Assembly (NCBI RefSeq): GCF_037975245.1
Contig: NC_092574.1
Span: 9,025,713 to 9,089,712 of the forward strand
Direction of reading: 5' to 3'
Length of the DNA: 64,000 bases
DNA from: Apostichopus japonicus
Taxonomy: Eukaryota; Echinodermata; Holothuroidea; Aspidochirotida; Stichopodidae
A program made the position numbers and the translations under genes. Of the stretch, positions 21,800-37,000 are shown in pieces. The stretch's first letter is position 1. The number at the start of each line of letters is the position of its first letter. A model generated the notes under the pieces. That model searched no databases, was not told the origin of the DNA, and saw nothing but the letters and a program-made list of their open reading frames with translations.

Positions 21800-24700
21800 T
21801 TGCTGAATGACTACTGAAATGGGTTTCATGACATAATAGCATCGAAAACATATTCAACTTATTTGTAGATCGTTTGTCGCACAAATTTGTAATGTTTATA
21901 TAAACTATTACCTAGATTTGATTTTGCGTACATCTGGGGTTTTTTTTGTCTTTTCCTTCTCTATGAAAAATCTGAATATTTTGGTTATCATCAGTTGACC
22001 TTTATGTTAACAAATTTGTCGTCAGCATTTTAGTACTCCCCTTATTTTATGTACGAGACTACGGTGTGAAAGGCTTGTTTGTACAAATCATTGTATAACT
22101 GTATGCGGTTTCCAATGATTTCTATATCATATCCACTGCTCCTTGTACTGGATAATGTTTCTTCACTTTGAGTCTGGGCAGATTTATTTTGGATGATAAC
22201 TTGTTTATATTTGCAATTATTTGTACTTCACAACAAATTATTTTTTTAAATTGCTACTGGGGAAATCCTTGTGAACAGTAGTGTTGTTTCCAGTATGATA
22301 AATTCTTACTCTGCAGTGAAAGTTACTAGGGTGAAACTCACTGGTAGTTTTTCTGGAATTATTATGCCGGTGGATGAAGCGTTCTTAAAAATAGTACTTC
22401 TGCAAACAAGGAATATTTGATGGGGAAAATATCAATTATAATTCCTTCACTCTGTTTATTATAATGATTTTTACACAAGACCATAATTTTGGTGTCCAAT
22501 ATAAAAGCAGCCCTCGGCCTTTGGTCTCCAATTTCATCAATACCCTGCCAAGTACCCACTGCAGCGTAAGATGGAGATTAATCAAACTAAAAGAGCCTCC
22601 AAGAAATTTTTTCGTCAAATTGAAACTTAAAAATTTGGATCGATTAGAGATTTTATCTTTTTGGTTTGTAAACATTTTCAGAAATTCTCAGTTGAAATTA
22701 TCCCAATGTTTTCTTCATTTTAGTTGAAAATAAACTTGACTCATCAAGCTTGTTAACTGCATTGTTAAGATATTTTGATATTGATGTTTAAGTTAAATCA
22801 TCTGTAAGTAGAATAGTCTGTCTGTGAATAAATTTCTGTCTTGACAGTGAAGGAAACAAGTTGCGATCATCGTGAGTACTTTAAACAGAAACATGCTGTA
22901 TTGAAACAGCCACACTCTGTTGGTACCTTGCTGAACCATAACACAAAATATAATTTACCCACCCCCCCTCCCCCCCCCCCAAAAAAAAAATCTGTCTAAG
23001 TTTGTAGTATGCAACCAGTTTTTGTGATGCAAGCACATACAGTAAACTTTTGTAGGTATTACTGAAATGTTTGTACTTTGTTTACTTTTTCTTTGTAGTT
23101 TTAATCATTTAATTACTGGTGTATGTGCATTATTTTGTACTATTGATTCATTTACAGCAACCAAAACATATTTTGATTATAATCAAGAAATATTTTCACT
23201 TCTGCTTTTTCTTCTTTTTGGGGGGCTAGAGTTCAGTACATGTGTTATAATCAAGCAAATATAGTGTGGAGAGGAAGTCAACTTTTTTTCTGAAGTCATT
23301 GCTTACAAAGATTTCTTCTGAATTTAAAAGCCAGATAGTAAATATCCACCATATATTCCAGACTTTTTTCATCATTTTTTCTTACCAATTTGTTTTGTTT
23401 TGTTTTCCAGTTTTGTACATACCTTAATTTTTTTTCTGTTTTGTAGTTGATTGCTAAATTTATCACAAAGTTTGGTACCAATACGGAAATTATTTCTTAT
23501 GTTTACTTCTTCAGAATGTACAACTTTGTTGAACAGTGAAGGATTTCACAACGATTTTAGATCAACATTTTCTTTGTGTAAGTTAGAGAAGTTTAATACA
23601 CAAATGTGTACACTTCATCAGAATGCTATACAGTACCTACATAAATTTAGTAAATTTGGAAGAAGCACTTATCTTATAAATGTCTTCCTCTATTTGAGGA
23701 CCAAGTCCTTTGTCACTTTTCACCCAGATGACTGGATTTTGAGGCAACTTAGTCTTAATTTTGTCACTTTCTGAAAAGGTTTCTTACAAACCCCACCCAT
23801 GTGATGTTGCTGAAAATACCATTATGATTGATCAAACATCCACCAAAATTTAATTTAATTTCTTTATCACATCATACACAGATATATGAAAAAGTATGTT
23901 TCAAAGAATATGTAAGGATGTATACATTCATATGCAAATGAGAATGATAAACAAAATTCTAAAATCTTTGGAGGCTTGTTTAGTAGGTCACTTCCTATAT
24001 AACACAGTATAACGAAATGCACACAAACAAACAGCAATGCTAAGAAGTAGGAAATATGTGGACCTAGAAACTTAATATAAGAGAGTAATTTCTTAGTTTT
24101 CTACTGAATTATGAAACAGCACTACATAATAAATTAGCAATGAATTTCTCAGACAATTTTGTGGCACTATTTCATCTGTTCTAAAACAGTACTGCCACCC
24201 AAGTTCGAATTGATTCTGAACATTTTACTTTTCTTAATACTTTTTCACGGTTTTTGTTACTATTGGAATCTGATCTCAACTTATGAACTACATTGCTGTG
24301 AAATCTTTAAAAACATTGAAAAGTGCCAATTAGTTGTATCAAAATCACCACATACAGCTACTGTAAAAAAAAATTATGATATAGGCTATGTTAAGGGTAA
24401 AATTTAACATACATTCACATACATTTACCCACAGTTAATACATGCAAGACTCATTAACATACATATTATCACTGCATTCGGAAACAGCCACAACCAGGCG
24501 TTGCCTCCCTTGTGTGACATTTTAACAGGTGCTTACAGCAGTGTGTTGAAAGTGTTAATGTATTTTTGAACACAACTGGGACATTCCTCAGCTCAAGATT
24601 GGTTGTTTATTTTGAGAATGCTTTCATTATTTTGTTGTTTATTCAATTATATTCTTCTGGATTCTTAATGTAAATGTTGCAATATAAGGTGACTGACTGT

Positions 24701-25030
24701 TGGTTGCTCGTTGTGATAATTCATAAGTTATGTAAAAGTCTTGAGTAAAAGCACTGTCAGTCTTTGTGTGCCAGAGAGGAGTACACAGTAATAAATGTAA
24801 TTGAGCCAATTTTGTTCATTGATTGTGTTTATTTCATCCTTTCCCCCTGTACACTCCAGGCTTTTTCTTGGACACTTTGAGCAAGTCAGTATAAAGAACA
24901 GTTTCCATGTTAGGTACTGCTTACTGTGGAACCGAATCCAACAAAGATTTTTTTTTTTAAGTTTCACACATAATTGTTGATCTGAAGAGCAAACACAGCT
25001 GAACGTAAAATTCCTTCCACTGTTGCATTT
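21800..25030. other. Intergenic DNA, no gene seen
   Basis: Space between convergent genes ZDHHC and the lectin gene. It is A-T rich, with a poly-C/poly-A run at about 22965-22990. ORFs are short and lack domain features. It may include distal 3' UTR of ZDHHC. Confidence 0.5.
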
Positions 25031-25037
25031 CCCCCGA

Positions 25038-25325
25038 CTGACAATGGGAGGAAGTGAGGGTGAATGCCCCTATTCCCTCTCTTTGTGTGGGAGGCAGTGA
25101 GGGTGAATGCCCCTATCCCCTCTCTTCGTGTGGGAGGTAGTGAGGGTGAATGCCCCTATCCCCTCTCTTCGTGTGGGAGGTAGTGAGGGTGAATGCCCCT
25201 ATCCCCTCTCTTCGTGTGGAAGGTAGTGAGGGTGAATGCCCCTATCTCCTCTCTTTGTGTGGGAGGTAGTGAGGGTGAATGCCCCTATCCCCTCTCTTTG
25301 TGTGGGAGGTAGTGAGGGTGCATGC
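25038..25325. repeat. 43-bp minisatellite
   Basis: Six to seven copies of a 43-bp unit (gtgtgggaggtagtgagggt then gaatgcccctatcccctctc then ttc), highly similar to each other, so probably young. It ends where a MITE-like element starts. Confidence 0.93.
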
Positions 25326-26680
25326 CAGTGGCGGCGGAATTGGGGGGCTCAGCCCCCCAATGAAAAAGTTGAGGGGGCAAATGCATGATAAGCCCCCCCA
25401 ATATTTACCTAGGCTCCGAAACGTGCATCTGCCCATTTGCATACTTGTCGATCTGCCCGATGCACACGTATACTATATAGGTGTAATAATTAAATATGAT
25501 AATTGATTGTCTGTATCATGCCTCATCGAATATTGGCGTTTAAAATAAGAGGGTAATAAGCTAAACGCTACACTCATCAACATTTGCGTTTACACTACGA
25601 GTACACGCATGGCGTGGAACATGGCTTTATGTTTAAACGCAATCAATAATTTAAACGAACAAAAACACAATAGGCCTATTAGCATTTCACCTGTACTGTA
25701 AAGGGTACATGCATTCATGACATGATGACAGTGCTAGGTCATAGAAATTTGTTGGCAACTGCACATGGTTTTGGAATTACCCATTTGTTGACACTAAGAT
25801 ATGCTTTCTGTTTTTTCTTATGACATTTATTTAATTCAGGGGCGTCGGAGCCGGTACGGGCAGGTCCGGCGAAAGCCGGACCAATATTCACGACGCAAAT
25901 AAAAGAGAAAAAAAGTAGGACTAAAAAATGGAAAAAAAAATCTCGGAGGTATATGTTTCATTTACAATGATGACGGCAAGTAGGCTAAATGTGACTACTC
26001 TGGCATGGCAGGGGTCTTGTTTTCAAGCTCTGGAAGTGCCATTTCCTGCAATCTGGGAGGCATATTTTCAAAATTTTCTCCATTACGCTACGCGCCAACC
26101 ATGGTGGCGCGTAGCCTAGTTTGACCTACCAAACGTCCCCCCGTTAATTATGATAGTTGGCCACACTCTGAACCGCCGTACCAATCAAAAATAGCTTCAG
26201 ACGCCCTTGTAATTATTGCATTTAATTGCAAGTAGTAATATACTACACTCAAAAACGTCTTTGCAAGTACACGTCGAGTAATAGCTACTCTCTTAAAACA
26301 CCATCGAATATACAAATTACAATGTTTTTACAGATTTTTACGTGCAATCTGAGAAATTGCAGGCTTGAGACCCATGTTTTAGGGCTAGGTATTCGCAGCA
26401 TAAAACACTCGGGAAGTGCCGTTTCCGGCCATCTGGGGGGTTTGAAAAACCCAAAATTTTCTTGTACGCTCCGCGCCAACCGATGGTGGCGCTCCGCTTA
26501 GATAGTCTCCACATATTAGCCCCCCCAATAATTTTCCCGTTCCGCCGCGCCTGTCTGAGGGCATTCAGCGATAGAAAATTTTCAAAAGGGGAGGGGTACC
26601 CTCTCCCTTTAGACCCCTCCCCCATATCACTCTAATGCCACTTGGCCCCTCCCAAACAAAGGCCCTGGATCCGCCAGTGG
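25326..26680. mobile_element. Nested MITE-like elements with CCAGTGGCGG ends
   Basis: The outer ends are inverted: ccagtggcggcgg at the left and ggatccgccagtgg at the right. Inside, 25838-26212 has its own inverted ends (caggggcgtcggagc and gcttcagacgcccttg) and possible TAATT flanks. Two copies of a GGAAGTGCC...GCGCCAACC...GGTGGCGC core lie at about 26030-26119 and 26410-26505. This looks like non-autonomous DNA transposons inserted into one another. No transposase is visible. Confidence 0.6.
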
Positions 26681-26820
26681 TTAGAATGCAGGTCTAATTC
26701 CCGCGAATTGCGGGTCAGTTGGGAGCTCTGCATTTAATTTTAAACCAGAAAACGAAAAGGTTTAGACTAGTCTACCACTGCTATTCCTCTCGATTTTTTA
26801 AATTTCCAATCATATGAAAT

Positions 26821-27108
26821 TTCCTTCTTGTCGCTACAAAATGCAGACAGTAATGAAACGTGATACCTTGTTATCTTTTATCTGGACCTGAGATGTCCAT
26901 TGCTGCTATGTACACTATGTTGTGGGTATTGACCGCAGCTGTATGTATGGACTGTACACTAGTGTCTAAATACCGACGGTAGCAAGCTGTGTGTGTGTAT
27001 TTTCTGGGATCGATGGTGGTGTCTAACACTTCTGTTACACCTCATTCGAAACTAGGTCAGATACCGGCATCAGAAGTTTCTTTGTGCGCGAGTCTTCACT
27101 CCCTTTAA
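26821..27108. repeat. Dispersed repeat, copy 1
   Basis: About 288 bp that recurs in the same orientation at 59165-59451 with only scattered differences. It starts near cttcttgtcgctacaaaatg and ends near tttctttgtgcgcgagt. No coding capacity or clear terminal repeats are seen. It is a family shared with RPL21 intron 3. Confidence 0.9.
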
Positions 27109-27550
27109 AAATACCATGGTCTATAGAATATATACAGTAGTTTTTGTTTATAATACGTCACAATAACTTCATATATAATGTAGAAAACACATCTGTTCTC
27201 AACAAGAACACAAAACAAAATCAGTTATAGTTGAACGTGTATTTACAGTTGGCCTATGTTTGGCCGTAAGAATAAAACAGGCAATTACCAATTTAATTTA
27301 CAAGATTACTGTCAATAAACATTGAATAATATTTTCTACTACTACTTATTACTTATTATATTTACAAACGTCACAACGCAACTAGTACAACGAAACCATT
27401 TTTTTTTTCCTGAAAAATATTAACCTGAGTCAAAATAGTCGTTCCTTAAATCGCTGCTAAACACAGAGATGGTCATTTCGCCTCACGTCCATTTCAGTTA
27501 TATAGAGAACTCGCCGGGAACTTCAGTTGTATGATGAACAACCGATCCTT

Positions 27551-30500
27551 TTAGAACCTGTCATGCATTTCTACAAGTCTGCTGGAGCCGAAACTCTCAT
27601 TTTCCAATCTTTTCACTTTGATCTGCGAACAAAAATGACAAAAGATGTGGAATGAAATAATTAAATGATCCCGTTTTGTATGATAAAGGGTGCAATGAGC
27701 CCAAAAATGTATTATTGCTTGGATAGTGTGAATTCTTCACAAGGTATCAAAAATAAGTTGACCAATAAAGGGAAAGGAATTATGAGTGAGGTCATCGGTG
27801 TAGCAGGAAAATTAGTCCTTCTTGTAAGATGTACCTGTCACACGATATACATTTTCTTTTATGGAATTAAGCCGACAAAATATCCCGAATTCCGTATCTC
27901 ACACGAAACAGTTAAATAGTAAGAACAGTCGGTCCACTACGTGGTAAGTTATTTTGTACATTAAGGTACTTCTATCCGGTTACATTAAATATTCTTATCA
28001 ATCCTTCAGTCCCCACCCCCACCCGGTACCAGACCCCGTTTTACAAATGTCTTCCTTCTGTCAGATTTTACCTCCATGGTCAGACTCAGTCCAATATTTG
28101 GTACATATATTAAGCCGTGTTTTTAATATAGCCTATACCCTTACCATAAGTCCGACAACTGCAACCAATAACAATGCTACCATCATAGCAAGTATCACAA
28201 TAGTAGCAGTCGCTCCTCGGCCACGATTGTAGCTGTTTTCGTTGAAGTGTTTTGCTGCTTTAGGATTCACTGAAAAGATAAACACAAATATCGTCCCAAT
28301 GTATTTTGATTTCGTGATTCTATATACAAAGTATACACGGTTACTCAGCGAGCACTTATACGGATAGCCTAATAACTGTATATATAGACCCGTTTATTAT
28401 GTAAAGTAATTCAACCGGGCTTGATGCATGCAAAAGAGAGAAACGTTTTCTACTCCCGTCAGGTTAAGTTACTCCAAGTTGTTTGTAAATCGGGATGTAC
28501 CAAAATCAGACGGTCCAATCCGATCCAGCAACATTTGTTTTCACAACAGTACTGGTTTCCTTATATCAATTAAAATGGTTCTTCGCGCAACGTCAGGTCA
28601 CACTAAACATACTTCAACTTTTTTAAGGTTATCTTACAGTATCTAAATAATCAACTTAAAAATTTACCCCTCTTCTCAGTGCCCTGCTACCCCTCTCGAT
28701 ACCCACAGCTCCCCATCCGACACCACCCAAGCGTCTTGTCCAGATTTACTGAAATAGTTTGTAACGAAAATACAATTTGACTTTCTACTCTATAACTTCA
28801 TAAAATCTTACCGTGTATTTATCTGATCACCTGTAGGCCTATGTGGTAAAGCCATTTTGTTAGGGGGGGGGGGTGGGCGGGGGCGGGGGGTTCCAAAAGT
28901 GGCGATGTTGATAATATTGGGATTTGTTAGGCCTTTTCGCTCATGTTCGTGAGACACATTTGCACTCGTCAATTATCTCTTACCTTTATTATCGACGTGT
29001 TTATTCTTGTCCTGGTTTCCTGTATATATTTGATAGTTATAACAAGAAAGAGACGGAAGAATAATTAAGTGTTCGCACAGATGTAATGCTGTCGCCGATA
29101 CAAATATGAAGCAATTCTACATTTTGTTCTATATATATATATATGTCCATGACAATACACATTTGGTCGACACCATACACAGATTCGTGATAGTATACTG
29201 TGTATATGGAAGGCATGGTTTATTGCTGGAGATAGGGCTATGACAGCCCGAGTCCACTTTTCAGTGGACTCGGACTCCGGGCTCAAGTTGTCTCGGACTC
29301 GTTTAGCTGGACTCGAGTGTTGATGCAGATGGTATAGTGGATTTGACTACATTGTTAAATAATTGCACTATATTATAAGATATATGATGCACATCTCGTA
29401 ATGAAAATATTCAATTAAAAACAAAAGACGTCTTGATGAACAAACCTTTATTTCCTGTAGTGATTCCATGGGATTTTGTTCTCGGTATTTCGTTACGACC
29501 ATTTTTCAATGTTGTTCTTTGTTCTATCAAAATAAAGATATACAAGTTGTTTACCTTTAACACACTTTTACTTCATATGCTGAAATATCGGTTGAAAGAT
29601 AGGCCTAAATATTGCCACTCCTCATCTTCGATATATCCCCCCACTTGCATCCACACCACCCATAAATGTATTAGAATAAAAAAGTGGTACTTTAAGCTTA
29701 GTAATATATCACATTTCTTATTGACTTACCATGGTCGGTGGAAGTGGGTGTATTGCGACCTGGTGAGTCGGTAGGCTTTGTGGGCGTGGTTATCGGTGTG
29801 GTTGTAGGCGTGGTTGTAGGCGTGGTTATAGGCGTGGTGGTAGCCATGGTCGTAGTGTCGTCTGGACGTGATTCAGTAGTCGTGACGCGAGTTGTAGGAA
29901 CTTGTGTGGTTGCTTCTGTAACAAGAAAGTAATATCGAAACACACACAAGATATTAGTAATAAAATAATAAAAGTATGGAAAAAATGGTTGAGCATGTCC
30001 TCAAATATATACCAGAATAGATTATTATTGTCAAAGGGACAAACAAGAATTTACCTGACGTGGCAAACCTTGTCGAATCTTAAAATACATCCTAGGAGAG
30101 GAGGATCAAGAAAAATAGGTACTGTCTCCTTTCGCCGCAGAATGTATGGAATTTGTAGTCACGTTTGTGAAAAATGGCGCCATGTACCGTGAAAACATCG
30201 TTCTCCGACCGCATAGCTAGAACAATAATGTGTACTATATCTGCATATGCTTATCACAATAGTGGTGTCACAGTAGATATACGACATCATAATGATCACA
30301 CGGTGGTCACATGTGGTCATGAAAAAAGGAGAAAATGAGGGAGGCTCATCCATCTTTCATTACGACATTCGTAGTCAACCATGCTTAAACATGATCATTC
30401 TCTTAAATTGTTCAGTCGAGAACAGACTGTTACAACGCAGGCCTATCGTACCCCCAACAGAGGTAAATATATCATAGGTGTGCCCATAACAATGATGGCT

Positions 30501-32537
30501 TATTAAATATGGTGCGGCATAGTGATACACTTACCTGATACCGTTACTACACCAGTAGAAACAGGACTATCCAGATAAACTGTGAGGCCATTGATAACAG
30601 CCACCACCCGACATGCATATTCTTGTGCATCTGAAAATTCGACTTCGGTTACATGTAACATCGAATAACCTTTGTAAAATACGTTATAGATATTAGTCCT
30701 GCTTTCGTCAAATTCTCCTCCGGCGACCTTTGACCATTCTAGGAGTGCAATGTGCTCTGCCGGCAAGTTCAGCCAGCAATACACGGTGAAGCTTCCTCCA
30801 ACTGTGGCGTTGATAATATTTGGTTCAATATTCATCCGCCAGTCAGCTGTCAGAACAAAGTAACAAGAAAATTACGATTGAAAGGTTATAGAGAGAAAAC
30901 AAATTGATGGCACCGTTGCGCAGTTATGGTGAATCATGACCAGGCAGTAGCAGGCGCGTAGCCAAGAATTTGCCAAAGGAGAGGCGAAAGTGTAGATTCG
31001 TCATTGTAAACTATCTAAGCGTAGCGCCACTATGTTGGCGCGAAGCGTACAAGAAAAATTTGGCCGAAAATGCCTACCAGATCGCAGGAAATGGCACTTC
31101 CCAGGCCTTGTAAGTTGCATCTTAGCATTTTCTCTTTTGAAAATACTAGCGATATCATAAAAACATTTAATTTAAAAAAAATATATGCTCAAGGGGGAGG
31201 GGCGGCTGCCCCCTTCGCCCCCCCCCCCTGGGCAGTAGGTTTATGGAGATGGTCACTTAACTTGAAATAGCTTCAACAAGGGATTTTACTGCCGCGGTCA
31301 TTGTATTTTCTCTAATTGAAATATATGATTTTCTCATTTAATTTTATCTTGAATGTCTTGAAATAAGGAGAAGATCAGAACCTTAGCAATCCAAATTGCT
31401 TTCGAAATTTTGACAATTATTAGTCTTTTTAAAATATGAGGCCAGTACTGACAACTCTTATAATAAAGTGACTGGCACTGGGTTAAAAAAAAATTAATCG
31501 AGAACTTCATTCCCCATATTGAGCAAAACTTTCAAAAGTGTTCGAAAACTGAGATAATCTATAGCCTATATAGACTAAATGTGCCAACACTGTATACCAG
31601 TCCACTTTCCCAGTTTTATGTACCGTCTCAAGGTGCGAGTTTTTTCAAACCTGTCACGGAATAAATGCTTAACACAAATAATTTGTTAGAATGCTGCGTT
31701 TTAGTTGAAGGTTTATGAAAATATCTCCGGGTATATCGGGCACCAATATCCAGGTATTTATTTTGAAGTCTCCAGGTATACTCCATTGAGGATGGGGAGG
31801 GTGTTTGACTGTCTGATACACTTGTAATGGGTTGCATGCACCAACTTGATTCTTTCTGTAAGTGTTGTGTACTACACACGTGTCGTTACCCACACAAATA
31901 TTGGTCAAGCAGTCCGATTTACCTGTGTCACACACCATATGTGGGAACTGTTTCACGCAGACACATTCATCATTAGTCCCGTTACAGACGCCCCCATCTA
32001 CACAGAGTCGCGTACATTCCGTTTCTAAGCATATTATGTCCTCATACAAGCTATCGTCGTCTGTAAATGATAAGCCGGAGTGTTCGTATGTCTCAAACTG
32101 AAAGCAGGCTGCGGGATAGGAAGACACAGTACATTCATCGTTAGTGATGTTATATAATGATGTAAACGTTACATATATATGAAATGATGAGACTGTGAAC
32201 CAGTTGGATATTGGACTAGAAAAGAACGAGTCGAAGACGGTTATTGACGAAAATAGGGGAATGTAAAACATGAAAGTGACCGTTTACAAGGTTTGATCAC
32301 CCATTTAACAATTTCCATAACTTGCTGATAGCCATTCTGGGTCACCATAACATCCACAAAGATCGAAACCCGTCGGTATTTCCGACATTTCTATTGCTTG
32401 ATAACTTCCTCCGCTGCTAAGATTTCAATCATCCTGAAGGACAGTGCGAACGATCGGAACTATATCATCCTACAATGTATAACAGGGTCACGAGGATTAG
32501 TAATACAAACTTCGTGTCTACCACGGATACAGATAAC

Positions 32538-32594
<57 letters not shown>

Positions 32595-33997
32595 GGCAAT
32601 GACGTCACTGGTACTTCCGTATACGAAGCTAACTTAAAAAATCCTTTTGTCGATCCCTTTGCAAAGAAGACTGCTACATACGGTATCATGAAGTTAAAAA
32701 AAAATTAACGTAAAGCATAACATTTTACTTGCGCTATATATTGTTACCTGTTTGAATGATTTTGAGGGAACATCTGCGACTTTATTAAACATGGCACACT
32801 GTCTGATTTTTATATCCTATACGGCGACCCCTGCCCCACCCCACCCCAACCCACCATCCAGCATATTCATCTACATAACGATGACATGATACAGATATTG
32901 ATATCATTTCGGCGCCTTAAGATGGCGTACGTGACTTGACTTACGAGGTACGGAACAAATGAATCTATTCGAGTTCTTTATGACGCTATTCCCGCATGGT
33001 TGGTCGTTCCAGCTTGCATCATCATAATGTAGAACAGCACAGTCCTCCTCTCCGACGTTGTTTGGTTCACCAACTCGCCAATTCCTACAAAGAAATGAAA
33101 AAATATATATATATTCATAGGCGAAGGGGCAGCTCTTCCCCCTCCTCTCCCTCCTCCCCCCAATAATTTCAAATTTATAGGACGGGAATACGTCTCTGCC
33201 CCCTCCCTTTTTCTTCTGCAGGGATGCACTCTCCGACAGTGCTATAAATCATTCATATACTTAGTACGAAACGGCTCGACAATAATTAGTTCGGCTTGAA
33301 GTCGAACGATCTTGATACAGCTGCTTTTTCAGGTTTTGCCCTATAGGCTATATAAGGTGATTTGTGGAAATATTTTATTGTCTTTCTTTGAAAGGAGGTT
33401 CATCACATTATTTAAATGATATATGTGGGCTTGTAGTTAGGAGTGAAACTTATTACTGCCTAAAATACGAAATTTGTGAGCGCAACACTCCATGTCATAG
33501 TTTTGCACATACTAAATGAGCTTTTCGAAAAATTTCAACAGATTTTGAATGTGATTTCCACACACAACATGTTATGAACGGAAGATGGGGCAAATTGGCT
33601 AGTACTTAAATGTAAGCTTACGTGTATTCTAATGGAGAACTGTCAATCCATTCCCATACACCTTCGCTGTGGCGGTCATGGAGCCCTAGCCATATACCAG
33701 GATAAACCAAGCGAGACAGAAACAACTGTTAAGTGACAAAATAAGAGAAAAGCAGTCATTACAAAATCCTGAAAATCAAAACAAAATAAAGGAATTACAT
33801 AACGTCTCTTTGGTAAACATATATATACGACCTTCCTTACCGGTTTCGAACCTCTGGACATACAATCAGCGTCCATAGCCTAGTGGTTAGGGTGTCCGCG
33901 CACAAAGCGGGATGCCCGGGTTCGAATCCCGGTGGAGGCTGGAAGTTTAGTCACTGTTCTTTATTTTCCAACCCATTACGATTTCAATTATATACCA

Positions 33998-34031
<34 letters not shown>

Positions 34032-37000
34032 GAAAATCGTAATGAGTTGGAAAAGTATATAATATATATATATGCGTTTTCTTCTTTAAAGCCACCAACT
34101 CTCCTAGGTATATAAGGATTGCTCAAGGTGGCATACTCAGAGTCTATATCCATCCGCCTTGTTCTCCTTCAGGAAAAGTGCCAAAAAGCAGCAGGAGAAC
34201 ATCTTTTTTGACTCCTGTTATCAATCAGGATCTGTTTTTTTTGTGGCTTGCATGTTAAAGAATATGAATGGAAGTACATGTGGTGCAAAAACTGGGTCAA
34301 TTGAGGCAATTTTAGGAGCAGTGTGGGAAAATTGTTTGCTACTGAGTGAATAGGTTTGTTTACAAGTGACGAAACCTTCAGGCTCTGATAGCAATATATC
34401 TGCTGGTTCATGATACAAAAACTCGATAGTGTCAATGGGGCTTTTAATTGGCGTATGCTACCTCAACACCTTCTAATTAGACCCTTTTTAAGATCACGAG
34501 GACTATTCGTTCTTTTACTAAGTACTAAGACACTCGCGGTACATTTTTGACGATGATGGCACAATCTCAATACGACGGGACTGTGGTTGGGGAGTGGATC
34601 AGTTAAGTTGATTGTTATTCGTTCTAACTAGGATCATGCATATGCATATGTATATGCATATGCAGTATTTGTAACATATCGAAGAGAGTCGTCGTATAAC
34701 ACTTGACTTGGTTACACTCCTGATATATGTAAGGGAACTGGTGGTCAGTGAGAGTGCATCAAGTTGCCTGAATTATCATAGATGACTTTTCTTAAAAACT
34801 TACTTCTGTTACGTAACAAAATCTTTTCAGCAATGTTGGCTAAGATGCATGTGCAGTATATATTCCGATATGTGATTATGTGCGTCGTTTAGACCGTATA
34901 TGTAACATGCTATCTTGGTGTGTCCCGCAGTAGAGGAAGTGTGGTCGAAAGAGTATTAAACTGTTCGGTTCTCGTGCATGCCCAGGCCCTACCTTGGGTG
35001 ATTTTTCATAACATATTCACAATAGTCTTATATATATATGGGAAAAGATGATCGTCCACTCGTACTAGCCACCATGAACAGTTATAGATATCTTCAGATA
35101 AACTTACGTTAACTTCGGCATCTTTTGAGGTTGTTATGTGGGTGTCAGGTCCGAAGTGCTCCCAGCAGTATTCTTCCGCTGCGTTAAATGGAAGTGATGG
35201 TTCCGCAGCCCAGTAACACCGATCACGAAAGTAAGTACCGCCATTTGGACACACGGGAGCAGACGCTATATATGTGTACAATAAGACAGACAGTCAATCG
35301 CGCTTGTAACAACACGGAACATAACGTGATCGTCAATTCAACCACCGTACTATATACTCTGACACTGTTCTTTCAGTATGTGCTTGTTTTTATGTAAATC
35401 TCCCGGGCCTTACGTGATTTCGGAATGCGCCGATATCAACATACGTAACAAGAAATAAACTATTTAATATTTCATCCTTCCTTATTCCCAGAAGATCATT
35501 TCAAGAATGTTTGTGAGTCCGCAAGTATAGTAATTCATGTAAAACATTTTTCTAACTATAGCCTTGTGGAATTCTTACAAGTTGTAAGTGAACAGCAGAC
35601 GGTTATATCAGTATATCCCACTTTTCCCAGCATAAGTATATAACAAAATGTGAGTACTAATCCCATTCTCCGCTCAATTCCCATCCCCGAGGCAGGCTAT
35701 GTCTAATCCCTACACCTCAAATTTAATCCGCTGTTAAAAGGAAAGTGAGTATACCAACTCAGTCATAGCACTATAGCACAGTGTATATAATGACTTACGT
35801 AATTCACTACAGACAAATCTGTACTTCTTTTTGCATCCAACATCCCTCCACTGGTCGCTTCCGCGATACATCGCGGCACAATTTTTCAATGTGGAGTCGG
35901 GTGTCGGAGCTGATGCCTCCCAGTTGCTGGAAATATAAAAAAATTTAAAAAAAGGTAAACTTAGGTAAAGGCTCTACAGTTTTTAATTCAACTTTGGAAT
36001 TGAAGAATTATACTGAATAAATAACTTGCGAAGAGCGAGCATGGAAATACTGCAAGTTTAATACATTCTCTCCTCAATATCTTAGCTCACTGTTTACCGT
36101 GGAACGCCGACTCGTTCTTGTCCTTTCTACCTTCACCTAGTACGCGTCAATTAAGGCACTTGTTCATACGGTATGAGCAGTATACGGTTTCTATGGATAA
36201 ATATTCGAAACTGACGCACTCAGTTACGATCGTTTTGAACTGGGACGTAAAAGAACCTCTGAGCATGACGGTAATTTAGCATATTTTAAAGGTGATTATC
36301 TTTAGAAAGAGACCAAGTATATACTAACAAACTAGCACAAAATATTACTTTCTTTTCTTGGACTATGATATGTCAAGACTAAAAAATCTGCCTAAAGTCA
36401 TCTTGGGAAGGGTCGTGTGGTAAAACGGAAGTTGTTGGTTCATGCTAGCTTCGAAAATAAGCAAGGTTAACCATGACGCATGAAGGAGATAATCCAAGTG
36501 TCGGCGAATTGACAGAAATAACGTCATTCTATTTGTGGACTATGATGCAATAACCTGGAAATGCGTTACGCGCATGCTCTTCACGTGCTATTTTCGTAAA
36601 TGTAACGTGTCTCAACGAGTACTTCTAAACATTTTAATATTTAAAATAATATGCTGTGTAGGCCTATACTCTTAGTCACAATTAATCCGACAGTCGTGTC
36701 ATGTTAATTCCTATCTTTGCTTTGGACCCATATTCCTCTTTATGTATGTCTACGAAAAGAAAGTATAAAATCTAGATTACAATATAGGCCGAGTTTCGGT
36801 ACCATTGTTCAACGAAATGTTGGCGTCAAGTTTCATCGATTCAATCTAGGATAAACGCAAAGATGAACGTACGGAAGACGATCTGTTTGTCGTCGGTTTA
36901 CGTCGTTAATACAAATACCTCCTCTTCATTGACCGAAAATTGTCCTTTAGTAGACTTGTGCCAATACACAAAACGATATAATATGCATATTCATATCTTG

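Noticed and set aside
33869-33940. tRNA gene candidate with anticodon ACA
   Set aside because: Position 33 is C instead of U, the acceptor stem has a mismatch, and head and tail sequences are shared with 39247-39412, so it is a SINE.
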